Made by a program: the position numbers and the translations under genes
In this document: piece after piece, positions 47,801-59,800 of the stretch
How positions within the stretch are numbered: position 1 is the stretch's first letter
Layout: the number at the start of each line of letters is the position of its first letter
NCBI RefSeq assembly: GCF_003597395.2
Contig: NC_133778.1
Coordinates: 27,911,070 to 27,975,069, forward strand
Origin: Chelonoidis abingdonii
Taxonomy: Eukaryota; Chordata; Testudines; Testudinidae
Direction of reading: 5' to 3'
Length of the DNA: 64,000 nucleotides
Notes under the pieces: generated by a model
What the model saw: only the letters and a program-made list of their open reading frames with translations
Databases searched by the model: none
Told to the model about the DNA's origin: nothing

Positions 47801-50800
47801 GTTACATCTATTTGTCTTAACCTTCCAACCCCAGCCAAGAAGTTCAATATACAGCCTACCTACTCAATCATCTTTGCTGTGACTCTTGAGGATTTCCTAG
47901 TCCCACAGAACTTCAAGAGATAATAGTAGCGTGGTATAAGCTACATGTGGGGAAAATATTTAAGAATGGGCTCTTCAGTCTAGCAGAGAAAAGTATAACA
48001 TGAGCCAATGACTGGTAGGTGAAGTTAGAAAAATTCAAACGGAAAATAAGGCGTACATTTTTGACAATGAAAGTACTTAACCATTGGAACAATTTCCCAA
48101 GAGTTGTGATGGATTTTTCCATCACTGACAATTTTTAAATCAAGATTGGGTGTTTTACTATAAGATCTGCTCTAGGAATTATTTTGGGGAAGTTCTCTGG
48201 CTTGTGTTGTACAGGAGGTCAGATTAGATGATCACAGTGCTGCCTTCTGGCCTCAGAATCTGTGAATCTAGTTGATTCTGCCTAGGTGAGCTGCATGGTA
48301 GACTGCCACTATTCATACAACAGCCAGGGCCAGCGCTTCCATTTAGGCGACCTAGGCAGTCGCCTAGGGTGCCAGGATTTGGGAGGGCGGCATTTTGCTG
48401 CCCGCGGCAGCAATTTGGCAGCACGGGGTCCTTCCGCGCTCTGGGTCAGTGGTGGCAATTCTGCAGCGGGTCCTTCACTTGCTCCGAGACCCGCTGCCGA
48501 AGTGCCTCGAAGACCGGGAGCATGGAAGGACCGCGACCCCCCCCCCGCCGCAGAATTGCCGCCAACGACCGGGAGTGCGGAAGGACCCTTGCCTAGGGCG
48601 ACAAAAACCCTGGCGCCGCTCCTGACAACAGCTCCCATAAAATGGGATAGTGGCAGCATTTAAAGAATCAGGAAAATTCAGTACTTCCTTACTTGACTCA
48701 TTGCTAGATCCTCCTTTCTGAATACCCAGTTTGCTATACACAAGACACTGGAACTTTTTGGAACCTGTAGTGAACGAATCAAAGAGCCCACTGTTCCTGA
48801 GACAGGATTTCAAGGGAAACTGTCTACTTGAAATCTAGCATTAAATAAAAAGTTAAAACAGTTGCAGGTACCATACCTGTCCCAGAATTCCATATCTATT
48901 TTTGTGATTTTACAATCACACTTTCCTATATTTAACAGTATTTTCTCTCCCTTGTTGCTCTGTGAGAGACCCACTTAAACACAAAGGGGCAGCTGACTAT
49001 TAACTGATTGAACAGGGAAAACCATGAATATTCCTATAAATAAAGTGTTGTCAAATGCACAAAGTAAACACCCTGGAAAAAATAAAGAAAAATATTTGCC
49101 CCCTCATCTTTTTTCAGTTGCAATAAACCAAGGTCTTTCTTGTAATAGTAGATAAAGCCAGTTCACGCAGAAGTGTGATTTTAAAGGTGAAGGTGTCCCT
49201 TCCGTTCTCCCTGTAGTCTGTTCATGATAGCTGAGGCAGAGTGTATCTTTCATCAGAGAGGACAATGAAAGTCAGAGGGACTGTTGAGATTCCAGTTGCA
49301 GCACTGATGCATAGTTCAAGAGGCATTTTACTTGCTTGTTTCCTTATTTCTTGCACTGAAGGTCTCTGTCCTTGGTTCTGTTTTAGGATTCTACAGTTGA
49401 TCTTGATTCTCTCCACAGCTCGTAATCTCTCACATTTAGACAGTTCCCTTTCCTTCCTTACCTCAGGTTAAGTCTTATTTCTCCTGACGGTGAAGTCACT
49501 TGTTCAAAGGGATCTTCCTCTTGGAACTCATTTGCTTTATAGTTGCCCTAGATGTCACTCTCATGGAGTTGAGGGCATACTTGAAGTAGAGGATGGCTTG
49601 GGTCGGGTAGTTTTCTTCAGAGAGAACATGCATATTGATATGTTAATGCTTAGCGTGGTACTCTAAGAAAACATCTACTAGCTCTCTGGGAATAACTAGC
49701 AGGGAAACCAGTTCTAATCTGAATAGACAGTTTATTGTAATCACTTAACAAATAGGGCAACACCCTCAGCTCTTGCTTCTGGAAGGAATCCAAACTACCT
49801 GAGTCAGCAGAAATCTCCCTGCCCTAAGAACCTGTTACCTAGCAGGGAAGATAAATTACCTGCAGACAGTCTAAGCTGAGGTGCAGTTCTGCTAAGAGAA
49901 TGGAGTTCCCTTACTACTAGGTTCACCTGACTTTTAGCCAGTGAAGGTGCCCATCCATGAACCTGTTTTTGACACCAGCAAGTAACAAATTCCCCAGATA
50001 ATATAGCAAGTACCAGGATCCTCTGTCAAGCCAGACGGATGCCTTTGTGATATCCTTTTCCAATGTCATCCTTTATTCATCCATCCCTCCTAATTCTTCA
50101 TAAAATAGTTAAAATATTCTGGCCAGACTAGAGAGCCATACTCATTCTTTCATGACCCAGAAGGGTTTGGTTTACAAGTTTGTATATGGACAGCTAGTGA
50201 CCATTCTCTCCAGACTCCAAATCTGTTACCAGCTTTGCCCATTACTGTAGGGTATGCTCATTTATTAGGGTTACTCTTCTGGGGTGGGGGAGGGTCCTGT
50301 ACTTCTATCAATGTACTGCTTGTGTCACTTGTGTTCTTATATGGAGCTCTACTTCCTGCTGCAAGTTCCCTCCCAATGGACCTATCCTGCAGGACCTCGG
50401 TTCCCCAGGGCTGGGTTCTTCCAGCCCCAGAATTAGATAAACAAACACACACACACATTAACAGAGTGTATTTGAGAGGACCGGGTTAATCAGCACTCCC
50501 AAGCTGACCCCTTATATGTCCCTGGACTCAGTAGGCTGGGTCGAGCAGCACTTCCACGCTGTCACCCTCAAATGCCTTGGGCACTGCACTGGAATAGAGC
50601 ATGCCTGAGCAGGCTAGGTCAAGCAGCACATTCAGTCTGTCCCCGTCATATGCCCCCGGATTCAGCAGACTGGGTTGAGCAAGCTGCCACCCTTATATGT
50701 CCCAGGTTCAGCACGTCTTTATCTCCACTTCCACATTACAGTTGTTCCGGTAGTAGTCTACTTGATGAGCAAACCCCACAGGATTTTTGAGCGCTGCAGA

Positions 50801-53800
50801 GATCTTTTAGCTTAGGTATGAGGAGCACTGCTGCAGAGCAAATGAGGAAACCAAAACACACCCAAGGGGTGTGGGGGAGGGAGAAGCAACCAGTTTAATC
50901 ATGAAAGTCATTTATTGTCAGGTAATAACCATAGGGGAGTCAAACAAACAAAACAGTTATAATATTAAATCTAACTTAAGCTTGATTATAAAAGTCAGGT
51001 TTAGAAAACTATAACTGATCACACAAGTCAGGGTCAGAAGACTACACAGAGAGAGCGAGAGAGAGAGCTGGTGTCATGGTACAATTCCCCACTCTGAACC
51101 GTAGCGTCCGAAAGATGGGGTACCAGCATGAATTCCTCTAAGCTAATTACCAGCTTAGAATCTGTAGCGCTGCCACCAACCAGGAATTCCAGTGCCTGGT
51201 ACACTCTGGTCCCCCCAAAACCTTGCCTGGGGACCCCCAAGACCCAGACCCTCTGGATCTCAACTGGATCCAACACAAGGAAAGTAAACCCTTTCCCCAA
51301 CCGTTCCTCTCCAGGCTTCCCTCCCTGGGTTACCCTGGAAGATCACTGTGATTCAAACTCCTTGAATCACAAACAGAGAGAAATTCCCTTCCCCCTCCTC
51401 TTTCCCCTCCGAGATCTTCCTGAGAGAGAAAGTAATCCTGACACAGAGAGAAATTAGCCTCTTCTCCCCCACAATTTCCTGGGAATCCAGACCAGTCCCC
51501 TGGGGTCTCCAGAAAAAAAAACAATCAGGTTTTTAACAAGAAACTTTTAATAAAGAGGAGAAAAACAAAATTATTTGTAAATTAATGTAAGGTCAGGTTT
51601 TTAGATAGGTCACGGAATACCTCCAGCCTAAGTATTCAAAACAATAAATCCTTTCAGCAAAATACAAATTGAACTCCTTCAGCCAAATACACAATTAACT
51701 CCTTCCAGTAAATGCACATTTGCAAAAGAAAACAACATAAGCCTAACTCGCTTTATCTATCTAGTACTTCTATTTTGAACTTATAAGACCTGTATCAGGG
51801 AGATTGGAAGAACCTGGTGCACGTCTGGTCCCTGAGCCCCCAGAGTGAACAACACCAAATTCTAACAGCACACACAGAAACGATTTGAAAGTATCCTGTC
51901 TCTTGATTGGTCCTCTGGTCAGGTGACAGCCAGGCTTACTGAACTTGTTAACCCTTTACAGTCAAAGAGATATAAAGTACTTCTGTGCTATTAACTCCTA
52001 CTATCTGTTTATGACAGCTGGGTTCTCACCATTCCATGAAGCTTGAATCGATCAGGGGTCCCAGTTGGTGGGGGTAGCTGAGGGTCTGGAGTGCTGGAGA
52101 CAGGCAGAGCCCTCAGCATGATCAGTCAGGAGAAGATGAAGTCCCAATGGAACTCATGCAGATTTTGGATCCAGGCATCAGAGCACTTACTTGAGCATGG
52201 ATGGGGGATTTGTAGAGAAAGAACAATGGTTCAAGGGAGAACACTAGATTTGTTCATGCTAGACATGAAGCTGATAATTCCTGGCTTTGGGCAGTGTTCC
52301 TTGGAGGTAGTTCACAATGCAAGGGAGCTTCACTATTTTGGATACCTGCAAAGGATTTATTACTAGCATTGATCTGGTAACTGCTGAGCTGGGTGGGTGC
52401 AGGCGTGGGTTTATTAACTTCTGGAGCAGAGATTCCCCCATCATGCAGTGCTCCGCTGCTTTCGCGGTCCCAGAGTTCCATGCGGTTCTTACCTTGCAAT
52501 CTCTGTTCTCCCTTCTGTATGCTAATGGAGATGCCTCCTTGTCCCATCTGCGACACAAATGAGGCTAGGGGAGTTTCTTTAATTGTCTTCCTTATCCTTA
52601 GGTATGTCTCCTACTGCCTTTTTGTTGCTTTTTGTAAGTCTTTCTTCTGATGCAGATTTAGTTCTAGCAGAGGCTGGATAGTCTTTCATGAGTCAGACAG
52701 GCTGGGTACTGCACCCTGGTTCCCCAAGAACACAGAGTTTCTAGGTAACAAGTCCCCCAGTTGATGGGGTGCTTGCGACGAGCGAGTATTCCCATCACAT
52801 CCTTTCTCCGTAATCTGCTCTTCAATCCATTGCAACCACTGCATCAGTCACTGGATCCAGCAAACGAGTAGAACCAGACCAATTTCTAGTATAATGTGGA
52901 AACTGATTATCACCACAGTAGGGTGAAGCATGATATTTAAAAGACCTGTTGCACTGGGGCTCCACCCAAGAAAAATGCCCCACCAGAACTGATGGTCTAT
53001 GTTTTTAACTGTAGCTACTAGCCTAGAGAGATCTCCTGGTTGTGGTATCGAATCTCGAGTTTGACATTCTCCCCCAAAGTTCAGAGCTTCTGCAGCTCAC
53101 TTTGTAAGGAGGAATGAGTTAATAGTCAATGGCAGTGAGACCCATTCCCAGTGAAATGGGGGAAACCTCCTTGTAAAGCTCAGGATAGGCTTTCAAATGT
53201 TGTACAGTCCATATAGGCACAGTAAACTTAATATCACAATTAACAATAGTGGTTACATTACAGGATCAGCGATAAATGTAAGGCACCATGGGTTGAATCC
53301 AGTGTCCGTTAATCAATACAATATTACATTTTGTTCTTACACACACACACATGCTTTACCAACAAAGATAATAACAGACCCCTCTTCCTGGATAACATTG
53401 AAGGAAAAGTGAGACCTATTCCCAGGTTATGGGAAGAAGCATTCATCATGTTCCTGCAATGCTTGGTCTTCACAGATAGAGCCCAAACTTTCTTTTCTCC
53501 TACACCCCTTTACATTTACTGTGTTCCAGACATCATCTTTCTGCTAGGCCCAAGTGTTAGGATCTCTGGAGTACATTAATGAGTTATCAATAATCTGTAA
53601 TCCCAGTGGGACTACTGGGTGGATTACTCTAAGAATAACTGCAAGCTTTGGTGGTGCTGATTGTATGAAGCATTAATAGTCTCCATCAGGGCCAGAGGAC
53701 TAATTCTTCCTCTGTTACATGGGGCTGAATCAAGTTGATTGCCTCCATGGGAATTCCCATGATTATGCTCTGGGTGAGAGCCTGAGCTTGCTCACACACT

Positions 53801-56800
53801 GAGGTCAATGAGACATTATTCTGAAGGGACTCTACACCAGACATTATTAACTCTTCATTTTTTTCATGAGTCTTTTCCACCCAGGAAATACCTTACTTAT
53901 TAACTGCTGTTCCTCACTTAACTGTTTCAAAGATGCTATTAATGGGTTCCCATCTTTTCTATATTTTCCGTCGCATATGATAGTTTATTAGCCAGAACTT
54001 TTATGTTTGTGGCATCAACTAAAGAGATTCCTGTTCCTACAGATGCAATCCAATCCCTTAATTCCCTTTTTACTCTATTTACATGGTCAGCCCCTTGCCA
54101 CATTCATCCCAACCCTTAAGGGTAGTTTCAATCAAGGGTGTGCATACAGGTGCTATGTGAGAGATATTCATGCGTTTTAAGTGGATTTGAACCTCCTTCA
54201 GAGAAATCTGAGGTTGAGGAACCAAATGTTCTTGATCCAATTTTAACACGAGGCCCTGAAATTGGGGCTCTTAAACATCAGAGGGGAGCAAGGTTTGTGA
54301 TTAGAGGGTCAAAATTTAAAACTGTTTTTTGTTGTTGGCCCAATTCCATTCTGTGCAATCTGCGCTCATGGAATCCCTCCGAAATGTCAACGTGCTCAAA
54401 TTGTTGGCATGAACTTGTCACAGTGTGTGCTCTTTAATGGAACTACCCAGTCTGGGGAACCTTGTTGAATCAAGTCAGGTCCAGCTAAAGGCCAGTTCAG
54501 CAGTTCCCAGTTTACGAGGAACCATGTGATATTCTTGCCTTCTGGCTTGATCAGAGACAGCTGCATTTCATCTCTGGGTAATGGAGGTGTCTGGTTTCCG
54601 ACGACAATGATGACATGTAGGAGCATGGTTACTCCCCAAGCAGTGGAGGAAACCATGACTATCCTGCACCTTCCGCCACCTAGGAGGCGGTTACTGGTTG
54701 CATTTGATGGTGTTCGTCTCTTTTGAGACCACAGTGGCTTACAGAAGAATGGGACAGAGTCTGGGGTGGTCTTAGTTTCACAACAAAACTTGAGTGACGC
54801 CCCAGGGCACTCTGCATGCAATTGGCAACACTTTCCCAGGGGCAACTGAGGAGTTGCCAATAGCGTAGAACTGGTAGAGACGCTGCAGGGCCAGGGGGTT
54901 GCTTCCATTCCCATAGAATCCATGCATGTGGCACAGCAATTTTACTTCCTGGGCTCCAGCTGGCAAGCACCTCCAGAGGCTCAGAGAGATCACAGGTTCA
55001 GCATAGAGCCTGGACAGCATCAGACTCCGGACACTTATGAACAGCAGAGTGCTAGTTCAAGAATGGGATGTCATGGCTTGTGTTTGGGACCTGTGAGGGG
55101 GCAGGAAGAGAGAACAAACTCCCACACTCCCCCCATATATAGTGGGAGAGTCTGGGACCAATATTGCAGGGTGAACATGAAGCAGTGACCTACGTGAGGG
55201 TGTCAATAATAAGTAGAGGACTTCTCTGGCCTTTTCCTGCCTCAACATCAGCGTAGGCACTGACAAGCCCAGCCAATACGTATTTTCCAACAGCCCCAAC
55301 GTTCCTTTTTGCTAGCCAAGAAGGGTGGCTGGCAGGATGGAGAAGACAGTTATACTATTCCTTGTGGGTCAGGTGGTTTTTCTCTTCCACTCTTTGAGCT
55401 GTGAGGAATGAAACCATTTCTTCCAGGGTTTCCCATTTTTTCCATTCAGGATTTCTACCTGATAAACACAGGGGCTGGCCCAATTCACAATAAAGCAGGA
55501 GCCATCCCCGGTGTGTATCAAAGAGTGCTCCTTTGCTGACAACTTTCTGTAAATTACTGGTTGGCCTAATTGTTACCAGCACAACATTCTTTGTTACTTA
55601 CACATTCTAGGGGCATCCACCTTTACCCAGTTTGTAGGGCTCCAGGTGAAAGGCACCTAACTTTACTCCTCCATGGGCTCCGGGCAAACACTCTTTCCCT
55701 GTGGATTCAGAGAAAACACCCTGTCCCTGTTCATAGGGCTCCAGGTGAAAGGCACCTAATTTAACCCCTCCATGAGTTCCCAAATCTTTTGTCCATTGCA
55801 ATTTCAGATGCTAATCTATTGGAGTTAAGAAGCAATTCATTAGAAAGACAGAATGTTGGGAATAATTAAGACAGGGATAGATAAGACAGAAAATATCATA
55901 TTGCCTTTATATAAATCCATGGTACGCCCACATCTTGAATACTGTGTCAGATGTGGTCACGCCATCTCAAAAAAGATCTATTGGAATTAGAAAAGGTTCA
56001 GAAAAGGGCAACAAAACTGATTAGGGGTATTGAACAGCTTCCATATGAGGAGAGGTTAATAAGATGGGGACTTTTCAGCTTGGAAAAGAGACAACCAAGG
56101 GTCGACATGATACGGGTCTATAAAATCATCACTGATGTAGTCAACCTGTGGAACTCCTTGCCAGAGGATGTTATGCAGGCCAAGACTATAACATGGTTCA
56201 AAAAAGAACTAGATAAGTTCATAGAGGATAGGTCTATCAACAGCAATTAGCCAGGGTGGGCAGGGCCAGAGTCCCCAGCCTCTGTTGGATCACTTGATCA
56301 TGACCTGTTCTGTTCATTCCCTCTGGGGCACCTGGCATTGGCCTCTGTCAGAAGACAGGATACTGGGCTAGATAGATCTTTGGTCTGACCCAGTATGGCT
56401 GTTCTTCTGTTCTGAAGAAGTAGTCCTTCATCTCCATCTCAAGCTGTTGGTGTTGATAGCTTCATGGGTGAGGCACTAAACTACTGTACTCAAGGATTGG
56501 GATTGCCAGTCAATCCATGGACCATATTCAGTCCTGGCCTGAGAGTTTCCAGCTTCTGTTGGCTTCAATGTGGGTGAGAGTTAACTAGTCAAAGGGCTTG
56601 TCTGCAGGAGAAAGTTTCACCAGTTTAACCTGAAGTGTGGATTTAAACCGATTTAGTTAAACCAGTGCAAACCCTTGGGTGGGCAGTCTTAGGCTAGATC
56701 TACACTAGGGGGGGAGACGACCTAAGATACGCAACTTCAACTACGTGAATAGGATAGCTGAAGTTGGCGTATCTTAGGTCGATTTACCTGGCCTTGAGGA

Positions 56801-59800
56801 CAGCAGCGAGTCGACCGCTGTCGCTCCCCCATCAACTCTACCTCTCGCCACGGTGGAGTTCCGGAGTTGATGGCAGAGCGATCGGGGATCGATTTTATCG
56901 CATTCACTCTAGAAGCGATAAAATCGATCCCCAATAGATCGATCATTACCCGCCAATCCAGGTAATGATCTTAGTTAAGTTTCAGAGTGGCTTATTAAAC
57001 TGAGATAAGTGTGTCCAGACAGGGATTTGCATCGGTTTAACTAAATCAGGTTAAAACACAAATTAAACTGGTGCAACTTTCTCATCTAGAAAGATCAATT
57101 TTACCTACAAATAGCATTTCTTTGAATTGACTAAAGGGCTTGTCTACACTGGCAATTTACAGCGCTGCGACTTTCTTGCTCAGGGGTGTGAAAAAACACC
57201 CACCTGAGCACAGCTAGTTTCAGTGCTGTAAAGCACCAGTGTAAACAGTACACCAGCGCTGGGAGCTATGCCTCTCCTTTTGATGTTTTTTTTTTAGAGC
57301 TCTTGGAGAGCTCTCTCCCAGCGCTGCACCGCGACCACACAAACCATGTTAAAGCACTGCCACTTTAGCTTTGCAAGTGTAGAGTAGCCCCTAGTCTGCA
57401 CAGGAGCTCCTTTTGCTTTCCTCAGTGGTCTGACAACATTCTGTCCTGTATTATTCAGATAGTTGTTACATTCATACCTAGTTTTCTCTTCAGTGGACCA
57501 AATTCTTCCCTGAGTTAACAACTATATTATGTTTTTTTATTATGCTTTTTAATTATGTTCCTGAAATCTTGAGATGATACACTATAGGGCAGTTTTTGTG
57601 TGTGTATGCTCTTGAAAATTCACCCCACAAATCAGTTAGGGATATTTATACTGTGAGGTATGTATCTAATCTTGAAAGCAGTAGGGAGTCTCTAAAATTT
57701 CCGTGAAGCAAGACAATGGAAATGATTGATTAGACAAGTTGCCAATGCCATTAGGACGGCTAGAGACAGCTAATTACTCTCACCACAAGGTGTTATCACT
57801 GAAAATTATGTTAATGTTCAGAACATGTAGGAGAAATAATTTAATTACATATTTTAATATACTACTTAAAAATAACAAAATTACACTATTTCTCTGCTTC
57901 AAATAGGTCAATCAGCAGCAATATCATGTGGTAAATGACTATTTTAACATTAAAAGCCTGTTTTCCTCATTAGACTTCTACAGTCAAATTCACCATTGGT
58001 TAAGCACTGGAGTTACACCTACTTATGCCAATAGTGAATTTGGCCCATGGGCCTTATCCCAATGCTATCAAAATACAGCACAAAAGCCATTTTTTTCTAA
58101 ATGTAGTAAAAAGCCAAAACAGGCTAGAGACAGAATGTTCCAAAGTGTCAAAGTGATGTAGACACCTAAATTCCATTGAAAATCATTGGGACTTAAGTTT
58201 CTAAGTGCCCAGGCCATGTCTGAATTTTCAAATTGGGCTCCTAAGTCATTTCAGAGCTTCTAAAAATATTAACCTGTAGCAGGTTTTTTGTGTCAGACTT
58301 TCTGCAAATTGCTTATGTCCTCTGGAATACCAAACTACAATACAACAAAAGCATGAATGGAGGAAGTGAACATGTGCCCACACTTTGAAATGCACTTCAT
58401 TTAGTGTTTTTCTTTCTTTAGATAAAAACTGTAGCCATTTGAAGGAAATGGACGTCATCCAAAAACCAGTTGCAGATTGTTACTGTTATATGCAAAATGG
58501 AACAATGAACTTAAAATATATTTGGTCAGCTCTTCAGGTAAGATTCTGTGTTTGGAGCTTGCTTCAGATTTTTAATATGTTACATGTTTTCCCAGCAACC
58601 AGTCTGATCAAGATATAAGATATCAGGTGCATCTCAGTATGAAATCAGCTGAGGGTTGCATAGACAGAGCCTAAAAGAAGCATCTTTTAGTGGCATGCTG
58701 CTTTCCCTTCTAGCGTGACTGAGTTAGTAGTTTGATGCCTCTTATTTGTTGCATGGATGGGGGGCTTTATTTCCTTGCTGAGAGGCAGAGAAATGTCAAC
58801 TCAACTATGTTGTGTGTATTGGATGTTATATGATGACTTTTTGACAGCAAAAACAAGAACAAGGCTACATAATATCAGATGCATATTTCCAATACTGACA
58901 GGAGTGGCAAGGGTGCACCTTGTAAGATATTCACCTTGGGCTGCAAAGTACTAAGTCTCAACTACTACTGAAAGCACCAGAAGCTTGGAGCACCTCTTTA
59001 ACCTCTGTGCTAAAGAGCAAGTTCAGGATCTTCTCCTTGGCTCTTCTTCTGAGGAGTTGACTCCTTGGGTGGGGAAAGAAACAGTTCCACTTGACCTCTG
59101 CTGGAGGAATGGGCTTCCAGGTGTAAGAAACTGGAGATTCCTCTTCATCCCTGCCCAGAACTTTTTTCTCCAGGCAGGTACAATGTGTATGGTCATTTTT
59201 ATGAGTGGTGGCAGACCTTAGGCAGTGATCACATTCAGCAACTGGGAAAGTTTATTGACGTAAATGCTTAAAAGTGCACAGCTAAGATTTTCCCCTGCAG
59301 ATCACTTTCTTCTTGCATTTCAGTAAAGAAGCCTCTCTTATTAGATGAGATAATGCTTCTGCTTGTCATTGGGCATCCATTATTTCAGATGCCCGGGCTC
59401 ATTAGTTCACAATTTAAGCATCAGGAGGACTTTTCCTGTTCAGAAGGTAGAGAAGATCAGTGTTATAGCTCAGTCCTTCTTGAAGAAGAGGGCTGGATTT
59501 TTTACTCCAGTTTTTGTCGCACTCTCTTCTGCTTTCTGACAATTTCCATTTTTGTTCTCCCTTAACATCTAATGTGCCGTTAGCATCCTTAACCACAAGA
59601 AGATTCAGGAACAGTGGGTTCATAGCCTATGAGAAAAGTGAGCCTGGGCATCTGCCAAAGAAAATGCGGGCAGTCAATGTTAGTAGTGTGTCAAACATGT
59701 GTAGCATCACAGTGCCCATAATGGAATTGTAACCTTAGGATCTGGTTCTTCAAATGGCTCCATGCACCCACATGGGGGCCCACTGACTTCAGTGAGGCTG

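Larger units (their letters stand above)
44522..58421 (+). other. NEMP intron 1 (13.9 kb)
   Basis: The intron is bounded by gtaacg at its 5' end and ttctttag at its 3' end. It is largely built from transposon remains: a PLE hairpin, nested CTACAC-type and hAT-like MITEs, CR1 tails, a solo LTR and an antisense endogenous retrovirus remnant, each listed separately. Between 48.6 and 50.2 kb I see no recognisable element. Confidence 0.8.

Noticed and set aside
50512..50710. CRISPR-like spaced repeats
   Set aside because: The units are imperfect and irregularly spaced in a vertebrate LTR-like sequence; no CRISPR array is plausible.
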